In this document: positions 51,256 to 59,331 of the stretch, one piece after another
How positions within the stretch are numbered: the first letter of the stretch is position 1
How the letters are laid out: each line of letters begins with the position of its first letter
Source: Candidatus Altimarinota bacterium
GTDB lineage: Bacteria > Patescibacteriota > Gracilibacteria > UBA4473
Assembly (NCBI GenBank): GCA_020631075.1
Contig: JAHDHX010000004.1
Location: 62,001 to 126,000 of the forward strand
DNA: 64,000 nt
Reading direction: 5' to 3'
Translations under genes and position numbers: made by a program
Notes under the pieces: generated by a model
Databases searched by the model: none
What the model saw: only the letters and a program-made list of their open reading frames with translations
What the model was told of the DNA's origin: nothing

Positions 51256-52374
51256 CTAGGCCCCCTCCGCCGAAAACAAGTGCGCCACATGGGGCGGGAT
51301 GTCTACGTTCTCACCCCTGTCATATCGCTCCAGCAAGTCTTGCAGCTCGGGGCTGAGGACTGGGCCCAGCTGCCCCAACTCCACCGCCAGCTGCTGCAAC
51401 TGCGTCTGGGCTGCTGCCTGCTGCTCGGGCGCAAAGAACTTTTCAATAAACATTCGTCCACACTTCAGCAGGTGCTCCAGCTGGTCATGGTCATGACTAA
51501 CGACACTGGGTGCCCCAAAGTCAATCGGGGCCACTCGTGTCAGGGCGTAGTGCCCAGTGGCGGCATCCTGCGCGGTGACTTGCAGGAGGAACACATCCTC
51601 GTCGAAGTACTTGCCTTGGTCAAACTGCAGCGTGGGGTCGACCCGCAGGGTGCGCAGCGCACGGTACACCCCGCGTAGTGCGTCCACCCAACCGTCGAGT
51701 TGCTTGATCTTACCTTCCAGCGCGCGGGCGTCCGGGCTGTCGTTGCCGACCGTCACACAGTGCTGCCCTGGTTCGGCGTTGAGGCTTGGCATCAGTACCA
51801 TTTTATCTTCCCACTCTTTCGCTGGCTGAAAGAATTCTATGTCTAGCGATGACTTCCCCTGCAGATTATTTTTATACTGCATGGGCTCAGCGCGTGAGGT
51901 GGCCAAACAGGAATACACCTTCAGGATCGCTGGCACCTCACGCACCACGTCTCCGACGGCATTTTTGTGGTTGATCGTCACGGCGTAAATTTTATTCGAC
52001 CCGACCGACAGCAGGTTTTTCTCTTCATCATACTTCACGACCCCGGCTTGCTCTTCTACCACCTCTTGCAGGTGTGGTGCGATCTTCCCCTTTGGCTTAC
52101 TAGTCTCATTACGAATGATCATCTGCAAAAAACTTGTTGCTCCGTCGGTCATATCGACTGGCTGGTTGTCTAGATCGTCTATAATGTGCGAAAAAGTACC
52201 GCGCAAACCAGCCAAATACTCGCCCAAGGCCTGCTCTGCCGCACTCTCTGGCTCATCCGCGTCGGTAAAGGTGGTCAGCTGTCGTGGTCGGTCATTAAAG
52301 TGGTCAGCCAGTCGGGTGAGGTCGTCCTGCGTGATGCGACTGTCAGCGAATTCGTCGGGGGTGAGTTTGGCCAT
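51256..52374 (-). CDS. Hypothetical protein, 372 aa
   Basis: The product begins MAKLTPDEFADSRITQDDL. It has no signal peptide and is mixed alpha/beta: an N-terminal helical region, strands such as NKIYAVTINHKNAVGDVVREVPAILKVYSC, and C-terminal helices (QLEHLLKCGRMFIEKFFAPEQQAAAQTQLQQLAVELGQLG). TAGATT lies 6 nt before the ATG, giving a leaderless start. It is divergent from the portal gene. No family is recognised. A relation to host or phage cannot be decided from the sequence. Confidence 0.6.
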   Translation of the reverse strand: MAKLTPDEFADSRITQDDLTRLADHFNDRPRQLTTFTDADEPESAAEQALGEYLAGLRGTFSHIIDDLDNQPVDMTDGATSFLQMIIRNETSKPKGKIAPHLQEVVEEQAGVVKYDEEKNLLSVGSNKIYAVTINHKNAVGDVVREVPAILKVYSCLATSRAEPMQYKNNLQGKSSLDIEFFQPAKEWEDKMVLMPSLNAEPGQHCVTVGNDSPDARALEGKIKQLDGWVDALRGVYRALRTLRVDPTLQFDQGKYFDEDVFLLQVTAQDAATGHYALTRVAPIDFGAPSVVSHDHDQLEHLLKCGRMFIEKFFAPEQQAAAQTQLQQLAVELGQLGPVLSPELQDLLERYDRGENVDIPPHVAHLFSAEGA

Positions 52375-52380
52375 GGCTAC

Positions 52381-52386
52381 AATCTA
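52381..52386 (-). promoter_or_regulatory. -10 box TAGATT, leaderless start
   Basis: TAGATT is followed by GTAGCC and then the ATG at 52374. Confidence 0.4.
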
Positions 52387-52617
52387 CATTAAAATAAATA
52401 TTTTATTTCATTTTGCTCTGTCGACATATTTCTTACCTATTTTTTGTCTTTCTGCAAGTTAATCTGCTGCCCAGCTCTTCATCTGTACTTCAGGAGTGTG
52501 TCAGAGACAGGCTCCTTTCACGCATGGCAATGGCAGTCAGCTCACTCACGCCCGATTCCCTTTTTTGGCGAAGGGTGTGTTACAGGGTGGAGCGATAGCT
52601 CTTTTTCCCTTTGCCCT

Positions 52618-53949
52618 ATGTCGCACCCCACGCCCGACTCCCCCACCGCCACATTGCCCCTGCCGCACCCCTACTTGCACCAGACCCACACCCAGCGCGC
52701 CCGCTACGCGCGGATGCTCCAAGGCGACTTTGGTGGGTTTTTTGACAGTTTGTCGGCTGGCACCGGCACCAGCGCCACCACGGGTGCGCTCTTCCCGCGG
52801 TTGGAAGCCATGCTCAAAGCCAAAAAAGCCGACTGGTCCACCGCCCTGCCCACCTTCCCCAACTACTTCCGCGCCATCGCCAACCTCATTTCGGACTTCA
52901 CCATCGGGTCGGGGGTTGACTTCCATTGGCGGTCATACGGCGACGCGGAGGCAGGGTTTCAGCAATGGTGGCGCACGCACGGCCTGGACGAGCTCCTCCT
53001 ACGGCAGTTGTCGCTCACCATCGCGACGGGGGTCAGCGGCCTGCGCCTAACGTGGCACGACGGGCAGCTCCTCCCCACACCGCTGGGCTTCGCCAACTTC
53101 CTCCCGCTGGGCTCGCCCGAGCACGGCTTTGACCAGCGCTCCCCCCGGGTGGGCTGGGTGCTGGGCGCGAGTGAATTTGACCAGTTTGCCCAGCAGCACG
53201 ACCTGCTGCCCGTCACGGGGGCGGTGCTCTACACCATCACATACCAGCAGGGGCCAGACGGATACCACGCCACGCACCAGCTGACCCAGCACGCCACCCC
53301 CACCGCCAGCGGCCAGTCCCCCACCCTGCGGCCAGACCTCCTCCCCATGGTTGACCCGTCACAGTCGCTGCACCCTGACGGATCTGAACAATTTTTTTAT
53401 TCTCACTCCCCCGTCACTTGGCTCCACTCCCCCCTGCGTGACCCCTACGGCCTGGGGCAGTCGGCTTTCACCGACATCGTTTCGGAGGTGCAGACCCTCG
53501 CCTTCCTCGAAACCGTCACCACCATCGAGATGCAAACTCACTTCTTGTCCAAGCTGGCCGTGCCCCGCTCGATGGTCAGTCGGCGGGCGGGGCGACCGCA
53601 GCTCAAACCGATGGAGTTCCTCGCCTTTGAGGATGACGGCCAGCTCCCGCGGTACATCCAGAAGGACAACAAGTTTTTCACCGACCTGTGGCGATATATG
53701 GCGCAGCTGCGCACTGACATCGCGCTGGAGACGTCTGTCCCCTATGAGCTGCTGGCCAAAGACCACATCACCGGCAACGAACGCGTCGAGCTCGCCCGCA
53801 TCCGCACCCAGCCCTTCCGTCGGCTGATCGGGAAGTACCAACGGGCCGTCCGTCAGCACATCTACCAGCTGGCCGAGAGCTACTGGACGCAAACCCACGG
53901 CGAAGTCGCCCCACGGTTTCGGATCGAGCTGCCGAGTTTGGAGCTGTGA
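52618..53949 (+). CDS. Phage portal protein, SPP1 gp6-like
   Basis: The 443-residue product starts MSHPTPDSPTATLPLPHPYL; upstream in-frame codons are less plausible. It has the portal layout: an N-terminal helical part (FRAIANLISDFTIGSGVDFHWRS), a central wing (GYHATHQLTQHATPT) and the conserved segment PVTWLHSPLRDPYGLGQSAFTDIVSEVQTLAFLETVTTIEMQTHFLSKLAVP, then RYIQKDNKFFTDLWRYMAQLRTDIALETSVPYELLAKD. Portals form the dodecameric DNA gate at one capsid vertex. It is on the opposite strand and 20 kb from the capsid gene, which is unusual. No terminase gene adjoins it. Confidence 0.7.
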   Translation: MSHPTPDSPTATLPLPHPYLHQTHTQRARYARMLQGDFGGFFDSLSAGTGTSATTGALFPRLEAMLKAKKADWSTALPTFPNYFRAIANLISDFTIGSGVDFHWRSYGDAEAGFQQWWRTHGLDELLLRQLSLTIATGVSGLRLTWHDGQLLPTPLGFANFLPLGSPEHGFDQRSPRVGWVLGASEFDQFAQQHDLLPVTGAVLYTITYQQGPDGYHATHQLTQHATPTASGQSPTLRPDLLPMVDPSQSLHPDGSEQFFYSHSPVTWLHSPLRDPYGLGQSAFTDIVSEVQTLAFLETVTTIEMQTHFLSKLAVPRSMVSRRAGRPQLKPMEFLAFEDDGQLPRYIQKDNKFFTDLWRYMAQLRTDIALETSVPYELLAKDHITGNERVELARIRTQPFRRLIGKYQRAVRQHIYQLAESYWTQTHGEVAPRFRIELPSLEL

Positions 53950-54078
53950 TTTTTTTTGGGGGGGGGAATTTTTTCCAGACAGTGTTTGGGCTTTTTTTTG
54001 CTGCTTGGTGCCTTCATCTGTCATCCTGAAAGGCTGTCACTGCGATTTATCCTTGTTCTTCATTCCCAGATAATGTTT

Positions 54079-54213
54079 GTACTTTTGACAGCAAAAGTAC
54101 CAAAACTGCTGGGGGGGGGCAGCTGGGCAATCTTCAGGCGGGTCGCTACCGCTCCCTGCTCTTCAGATTCCCGCTGCTCTTTCCTCGGCGACCGCTATGC
54201 CATGAGCCAGGTA
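54079..54213. repeat. REP-like foldback sequence
   Basis: It starts with the 9-bp palindrome at 54079-54100, then a G9 run, then a roughly 65-nt segment closed by CGCTACC and GGTAGCG. Only one copy is present in this window. Confidence 0.4.
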
Positions 54214-54408
54214 GCGCTATCACCTCGGATATCTGCAACCAGAAAAGAATGACTACTATCTTTGATAAGGCAGGCCACAAAAACAGCTCATCACTCTGGA
54301 TTTTAGCAAAGTGATTTCTATTTTTTCATACTAAATACAAATACTCCTATTTCACCTTAAATTAAATTATTCAACCCCTTTCCCTCCGCCTATCCCCAGC
54401 CCCTGTGC

Positions 54409-54414
54409 TACCCC
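54409..54414 (+). promoter_or_regulatory. -10 box TACCCC, leaderless start
   Basis: TGTGCTACCCC leaves 6 nt before the ATG at 54421. Confidence 0.4.
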
Positions 54415-54420
54415 CGCGGT

Positions 54421-54978
54421 ATGAAACACTCCCCCCTCGCCGGCTTCGTCAAACTCCCCCGCCAGCTGTTTTTTAGTGATCTCTGGCTCCGCAAGCCCCG
54501 CTGGTGGGTGCGGGTCTGGCTCTACATCCTGCAAGGGGTCGAGTGGCGACCCGACGCGCCCGCTCACCGGGGGGTGGGGCACTTCACGGTGAAGGAAATC
54601 CACCGGATGTGTCGGCTGGACGAAGTGCCCGTGCGCCCCAGCACCGTGCGCAATGTGCTGGCCTGGCTGCGTCGCCACCAGTGGGTGCTGTCACGCAAGA
54701 GTCAAAACGGAGTCTACCTCGGGGTAGTGGGGGTGTGTGACGCGCAGGCCTTCACACGGCGGTCGGGGTACAGTCTGGCGGGGTGTCGGCGGGCGGACTC
54801 ACAGTCGACTCGCACGCCCTGTCCTTATACACAAGAAAGAACAACCAACGCCAACCCAGTCGACGCACCGTCGCCCCAGACACCCAGCCCCACCCACCAG
54901 ACACCGCCTCCGCACCGCTATGACCCGACGCTGCAGGCGCTGCTGGCCCAGCCGTGGGACGCCCCCACGACTGAGTAG
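54421..54978 (+). CDS. Winged-helix protein resembling phage replisome organisers
   Basis: The 185-residue product begins MKHSPLAGFVKLPRQLFFSDLWLRKPRWWVRVWLYIL. This matches the N-terminal winged-helix of phage replication initiators and replisome organisers ('f.kl.r.l..s.lw......w...yll..a') and is followed by HFTVKEIHRMCRLDEVPVRPSTVRNVLAWLRRHQWVLSRKS, a typical wing-and-recognition-helix part. The C-terminal 70 residues are Pro/Thr-rich and disordered. No ATPase or DnaD-like domain follows, so it may be a truncated or stand-alone DNA-binding protein. It lies 470 nt after the portal gene. Confidence 0.6.
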   Translation: MKHSPLAGFVKLPRQLFFSDLWLRKPRWWVRVWLYILQGVEWRPDAPAHRGVGHFTVKEIHRMCRLDEVPVRPSTVRNVLAWLRRHQWVLSRKSQNGVYLGVVGVCDAQAFTRRSGYSLAGCRRADSQSTRTPCPYTQERTTNANPVDAPSPQTPSPTHQTPPPHRYDPTLQALLAQPWDAPTTE

Positions 54979-55016
54979 TCACTCGCTAAAATCTGCTCTT
55001 TCACATTTTAATTTCT

Positions 55017-55430
55017 CTATTGCTCCACGGTGTCTGCCACCCCGCGACTAACCTGCGGGATCACCGCCCCAATGCCGTACGGTGAAAACCCTTCCGCCAG
55101 CACGGCATCGGTCAGCTCGTGGCTGTACAGCGGGGTATACCCTTCGCCACGAGCGCGGAACCCCACCAGCGGCGAGTCCGCCCCCAAGTTCGTTTTGGCG
55201 TGGGTGCGACCGTGGGCACTGTTGTACTGCACACTCGGGGTGGTGTAGTAGTCCTCATACTTCGCGCGATTGCCTGGGTCGCTCAGCAGGACCTGCACCT
55301 CGGCCAGGGTCACCTGCGTTGTCTGGGCGGTCGCTTCTGCCCCGAGGTTGTCGGTCACAGTGTCAACGGTCTGGGGTTGCGGGGTGTTTGTCTCTTCACC
55401 AGTGGGAAGGTAATCTTGTTCGAGCGCCAT
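55017..55430 (-). CDS. Hypothetical protein, 137 aa
   Basis: The product starts MALEQDYLPTGEETNTPQPQ. A Thr/Gln-rich first third is followed by TLAEVQVLLSDPGNRAKYEDYYTTPSVQYNSAHGRTHAK and a Gly-rich region. Segments like YTPLYSHELTDAVLAEGFSPYG suggest a small folded domain. No family is recognised. It converges with the winged-helix gene and is divergent from the peptidase gene. Confidence 0.45.
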   Translation of the reverse strand: MALEQDYLPTGEETNTPQPQTVDTVTDNLGAEATAQTTQVTLAEVQVLLSDPGNRAKYEDYYTTPSVQYNSAHGRTHAKTNLGADSPLVGFRARGEGYTPLYSHELTDAVLAEGFSPYGIGAVIPQVSRGVADTVEQ

Positions 55431-55616
55431 TTGTGTAATTGATTATGAAAACATATTTTTTTTATCTGAATGTGGGCCGAGGTCTATTAAACGGGCAAAA
55501 ATGTTAAAAAACACTTGCCTGTGTTTTATATGAAACAAAGTGAGGTGTAGCCTCGGTTTTGAAACAACTGGGGAAAGATAGGACATCTTATTTATACATT
55601 AAAACCTATCAACCTA

Positions 55617-55644
55617 TTTACAACCATGACTCAATCGCTATAAG
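55617..55644 (+). promoter_or_regulatory. Promoter TTTACA-16-TATAAG, leaderless
   Basis: Both boxes match well, and TATAAG ends 6 nt before the ATG at 55651. Confidence 0.6.
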
Positions 55645-55650
55645 CAAGTC

Positions 55651-57570
55651 ATGAAATCAATCGCACTCTCTACTGCCCTGACATTTTTGACCCCGACGGC
55701 CGAAAGCCACAACACCCCTCGCAGTGCTGACATTCCCCCCGATCCGAAATTTTCCCAGTTCCTCCCTGAAACTCTCAGTACAGTGGAGCAAGTTTTGACC
55801 AGCGCTGTCGACCCAAACACACCGCAGATCTACACCACGGCCTCCCCCGACACCCTCACCATGGCTGACACCACCGCCCTGGCTGTGGCTGAAGCGTGTG
55901 GCCTTGACCTGAGTGATATTTCAGACCCTGATTTATTAATAGAGGTGACCAAGGGACTCCCCACCACACCAGCTGAGCAATTGGCTTTTCGAGCGGTGTG
56001 TCGCGAAGCAGACCATTCCACCCAGTGGTCAGACCTTCTGCGTCTGACCGAAGAAGCTGAATGGACCAACTGGGCTGAATATTGGGCAGAGCTGGCTGTC
56101 ATCCTTACAGAGAAATACTCCAACTATATGCGAATCAGGGCAGATGGTTGTTTATTATCGATAGAGTTTTTAGACCAGGCAGAGTCCGCTCTTACTCCTT
56201 GGCAAACTGCGCTCAACGCCCAAGCCTGTGATGTGTATCTCGAGGCAGTTTTGAGTCAGTTAGAAAGCTGGGACATCTCACAACCATCGTGGTACAACCC
56301 CAATATGCGCTTCAAATTACAGCTAAAAATTAGTCTGCTCAACAAGGATATCCATAGTCTTTATGCAGATAACACCACGATTGCTATTAGTCCTCAATCT
56401 CGTGTCGCGGACCTGACCTCGTGGCTGCAAAAATGCCTAACAGTGAGTGATATTGAATTTTATGCTTTGTTTACCCGAAACATTTCCCCACAACCAGGCC
56501 TTCTGAAACCTGAGGAAGTGCCAATCGCCGAGTGGGCTCACAAAATGCTGGAAAAACATCCCGAGCTTTCAATTCAGCTTCAGGAAGCAGGCATCGAACG
56601 CTATCGTGCTCCAGTAATCATCGCCAATAACTTTTGGCTGCAAGAGAACCTAAAACCGACACTGGCTGATCTGCAGCACCTTGTAGGGATGATGATCACT
56701 GGGCGTGAAAAAATAAATGATGTACGCCCCTATCACAAACGACACATTACCTTGGTCGGTGCCGATGAAATAAACGAACATTATTCCTGTGACAGTTTAC
56801 GCTTCGCCAATAAATGTACTACTGAACTTTTGCAGACCATCGCCCATGACCAAGGACGCACTTTTCACCAGTGGGAATGGCCTGACTACCACTTTGACTT
56901 CCCTGACTCGATCGGTAATGGATTAGCAAACATCCATATGGCAGAATCCGATGAACTAGAAGCTCTGAAACGTCGTCCGCAAAACGAGTTAGTCATCTGG
57001 AGTGGACATGGGAAAGAGTATGGTGTCTATATGCTCGATAGAGAACAAATCAACCAAAGACTCACTCAAGCGTTTGCCGAGTCAGCTCGCCAAGACCAAA
57101 ACCTAGATACAATTTTATACAAAGTAAATGAATTGATTAATGACTCAGGATTAGATGTCATCACTTATGATGAGATGGGGAGAATCGGCATTTGGGCCTC
57201 TCACCGTAAAAAAACTGACCTCTGGCTGATTTCTGCTTGTCATTCAAAAGGCTTAAGTGACTACATAATGAAGTACACTGAAGAAATTCTGCATGAACAC
57301 TACCCACGTGGGAGGCACAATCCACCAGATATCGTCGTTAGTTCTGATTTCAATCAATATTCATGGAGCTCTCCCTACTCTCAATACAGCGATAAAATGC
57401 TTGAGAACACTTGGCAGTGGGGTGATATAGGTGACGGAAAAGTAGACCCCAGTGAAATCACGTTGCAGGACATCATCCTTCGGGGCCGTAGGGGGAAGTC
57501 AACCCAGCGCGTCGCCACGTGGGTCGTGGACCCTGTGACCAAAAAGGGGTGTTACCTGTATGTTGAATGA
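55651..57570 (+). CDS. Caspase/CHAT-like (clan CD) cysteine peptidase-like protein
   Basis: The 639-residue product has a possible weak signal peptide (MKSIALSTALTFLTPTAES), then about 400 helical residues. The C-terminal domain shows the two clan CD motifs. The first is a hydrophobic strand followed by His-Gly (ELVIWSGHGKEYG, His453), and the second is a hydrophobic strand ending in the catalytic Cys (DLWLISACHSKGL, Cys530). The 77-residue spacing fits caspase, CHAT and related peptidases. The substrate is unknown. A consensus leaderless promoter is present. The stop codon overlaps the start of a 43-residue hydrophobic frame truncated by a repeat element. Confidence 0.65.
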   Translation: MKSIALSTALTFLTPTAESHNTPRSADIPPDPKFSQFLPETLSTVEQVLTSAVDPNTPQIYTTASPDTLTMADTTALAVAEACGLDLSDISDPDLLIEVTKGLPTTPAEQLAFRAVCREADHSTQWSDLLRLTEEAEWTNWAEYWAELAVILTEKYSNYMRIRADGCLLSIEFLDQAESALTPWQTALNAQACDVYLEAVLSQLESWDISQPSWYNPNMRFKLQLKISLLNKDIHSLYADNTTIAISPQSRVADLTSWLQKCLTVSDIEFYALFTRNISPQPGLLKPEEVPIAEWAHKMLEKHPELSIQLQEAGIERYRAPVIIANNFWLQENLKPTLADLQHLVGMMITGREKINDVRPYHKRHITLVGADEINEHYSCDSLRFANKCTTELLQTIAHDQGRTFHQWEWPDYHFDFPDSIGNGLANIHMAESDELEALKRRPQNELVIWSGHGKEYGVYMLDREQINQRLTQAFAESARQDQNLDTILYKVNELINDSGLDVITYDEMGRIGIWASHRKKTDLWLISACHSKGLSDYIMKYTEEILHEHYPRGRHNPPDIVVSSDFNQYSWSSPYSQYSDKMLENTWQWGDIGDGKVDPSEITLQDIILRGRRGKSTQRVATWVVDPVTKKGCYLYVE

Positions 57571-57691
57571 TATTGCTGCAGACCAACTATTGATCGTGCT
57601 TGCAGGGCTGCTTGCTCTTGCCCTTGGGACTCGGAAGTGTTCACAAATTTGGAATAAGGAGATTGAGCTTGAAGTATCAAGTAAGATTTGA
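57560..57691 (+). CDS. 43-aa hydrophobic frame coupled to the peptidase, cut by a MITE-like repeat
   Basis: The frame MLNDIAADQLLIVLAGLLALALGTRK overlaps the peptidase gene by 11 bp and holds one membrane helix. The last 18 or so codons and the stop come from repeat copy 3. This may be the remnant of a longer membrane partner of the peptidase, or a membrane anchor still expressed in short form. Confidence 0.4.
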   Translation: MLNDIAADQLLIVLAGLLALALGTRKCSQIWNKEIELEVSSKI

Positions 57692-57824
57692 GTGAAAAAA
57701 GGATCTTTTTGGCTGCAAAATGGTTGCGCATTTTTGCCTTGATTCATCAAGGCTGCAAATACGCTCCCATTTTTCGCTCAAAATTCTCTCTTTTTTCGCC
57801 TCAAACCAATTTCTGAACACTCCC
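57633..57824. mobile_element. MITE-like foldback repeat, copy 3 (192 bp)
   Basis: The ends are GGAAGTGTTCACAAATTTGG and CCAATTTCTGAACACTCCC. The interior hairpin differs from copy 1 at only a few positions. No target duplication is visible. Its right end abuts the promoter of the gene at 57847. Confidence 0.75.
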
Positions 57825-57831
57825 CAGCGTG

Positions 57832-57840
57832 TGATATAAT
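57832..57840 (+). promoter_or_regulatory. Extended -10 TGATATAAT, leaderless start
   Basis: The box ends 6 nt before the ATG at 57847. The -35 region would fall inside the end of repeat copy 3. Confidence 0.6.
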
Positions 57841-57846
57841 CACCCG

Positions 57847-59316
57847 ATGAAACACCTGCCCCACTGGCCCCAGACCGACCACTGCCACCGCTGGGTGTGG
57901 TTGAGTGTAGAAGACACAAAAAACCACGAGGCAGAGAAAACCGCCATGGACGCTGAGTATGCCCGAGAGCTGACAGAAGCGCAAAACTCCACCCACCACG
58001 AGCTGCAAGGACTGATGGATAGCCTCAACGGGGTGGAAGACGCCCCCGACGCCGTCACCGCCATGCGGGAGTATGTGCAGGCCTTTGCCACCGACAACGG
58101 GACCTTCACGGGGGGGGCGGAGGGCCTGCTGCGGAAGTACGACAGCGGGGGGTCGTCGGGCATGGGGCAAGCCAACGCCGCCGCGCTGCGGAGCTTCGTC
58201 CGCACGAAGGCGGGCCTGGACGGGCGACAGGCCATCGGGCTGCAAGGAGAGCTCGGCTCCGACACCCAGACCCAGATCGAAAGCCTGCTCACCGACCGTG
58301 TGGTAACTTATGGTGGGGTGTCATACACCGTGCCGAGGGTCATCGCCGATATGTTTGAGGACGACGGTGGCGGGGGGACGGCGGTGCAGAGTGAGAAGGT
58401 GGAGGAGGTTGAAGAGGTAACAGAGGAAATAGTAGAAGAGGTGGTGGAAGAGGTGGAGGAGCCAGAGCCTACCACTGCGCAGTCGCTGCAGGCCTTACAG
58501 ACAAACTATGCCAACGAAACCAGCCCAGAGGCAGAAAATGTCCAGAATCTTCTCAAAGAATTCGCTGAATTTTATGACTTCTTTTTAAGCCGTCAAAGTA
58601 CCTATGCGATTGACCAATTAGAAAATGATCTACAGATTTTCCAGACAGCCGTTTCAGCGACAGTGGCAGGGGCACCAGCTGAAATACGAAATGTCTACAA
58701 TGCCATAGTGGTGGAAGTGCAAAGTAAGATCACGGAGCTAGAGACTGAAAAGACTACAGACATTCGCTCTGAAAGATCAGACAGTCTCTCCACATACTCC
58801 TCCCTCAACCAAGCCCTTGAAAAAACCGAAAATAGACTCAAAAAATTTATAGACTGGAAGATGGTGGGGTCAGAAGCAGAGGCACTAGCGCTCCTTAACG
58901 GGGAAACGGTAAAAACTGAGCAGCAGATAAACATCCGAAATATAGTGAAAACTGCTATACGGACACTGGAATATGATCGAGAAAAGGCTGTTTTGAAGGT
59001 TGACAGTGACCAAACTGGTGGTAATGGTATGAGTTTGCGGATTCAATTTGAACCTACTGAAGACGCTCCCAGATTTAATCGAACTACGAAAATAGGGAAG
59101 CAGTATCCACCTGTATCTTTAAATGGGCCCAGTCGTGGAAAAAAGTTTTTTCCAAATATGCGTCTGAAAAATATCAAGAACCCTGATACTGATCTCGCTC
59201 AGGCAAAATTCCAAAACATGATCAACACAACGACGATCAGAAAGCTCGGTGTGAAGCTCTTTACAGAGCAAGAGACTGAAAGCAGCGAGACTGCCAATTC
59301 AGGCGCTGCAGAGTAA
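57847..59316 (+). CDS. Coiled-coil protein with peptidoglycan-binding-like N-terminal domain
   Basis: The 489-residue product starts MKHLPHWPQTDHCHRW. Residues about 40-170 look like a peptidoglycan-binding domain variant (NAAALRSFVRTKAGLDGRQAIGLQGELGSDTQTQIESLL). A Glu/Val-rich acidic stretch follows (EKVEEVEEVTEEIVEEVVEEVEE), then a long coiled coil. The C-terminal region ends KLGVKLFTEQETESSETANSGAAE. No signal peptide is clear. The domain order and the identical TGATATAATCAC promoter link it to the giant protein at 22065. It converges with the 667-residue gene. Confidence 0.6.
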   Translation: MKHLPHWPQTDHCHRWVWLSVEDTKNHEAEKTAMDAEYARELTEAQNSTHHELQGLMDSLNGVEDAPDAVTAMREYVQAFATDNGTFTGGAEGLLRKYDSGGSSGMGQANAAALRSFVRTKAGLDGRQAIGLQGELGSDTQTQIESLLTDRVVTYGGVSYTVPRVIADMFEDDGGGGTAVQSEKVEEVEEVTEEIVEEVVEEVEEPEPTTAQSLQALQTNYANETSPEAENVQNLLKEFAEFYDFFLSRQSTYAIDQLENDLQIFQTAVSATVAGAPAEIRNVYNAIVVEVQSKITELETEKTTDIRSERSDSLSTYSSLNQALEKTENRLKKFIDWKMVGSEAEALALLNGETVKTEQQINIRNIVKTAIRTLEYDREKAVLKVDSDQTGGNGMSLRIQFEPTEDAPRFNRTTKIGKQYPPVSLNGPSRGKKFFPNMRLKNIKNPDTDLAQAKFQNMINTTTIRKLGVKLFTEQETESSETANSGAAE

Positions 59317-59331
59317 CCCATTCAGCCCCCC

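Larger units (their letters stand above)
53950..54420. other. Noncoding spacer with poly-G tracts and REP-like palindromes
   Basis: No gene is seen. A G10 run follows the portal stop directly. A perfect palindrome GTACTTTTG-ACAG-CAAAAGTAC (54079-54100) and a foldback with CGCTACC/GGTAGCG arms (about 54149-54213) resemble an intergenic REP-type repeat. Confidence 0.5.

Noticed and set aside
53950-54120. Poly-G tracts as phase-variation switches
   Set aside because: The G10 and G9 runs lie outside any supported gene and away from recognisable promoter spacers.
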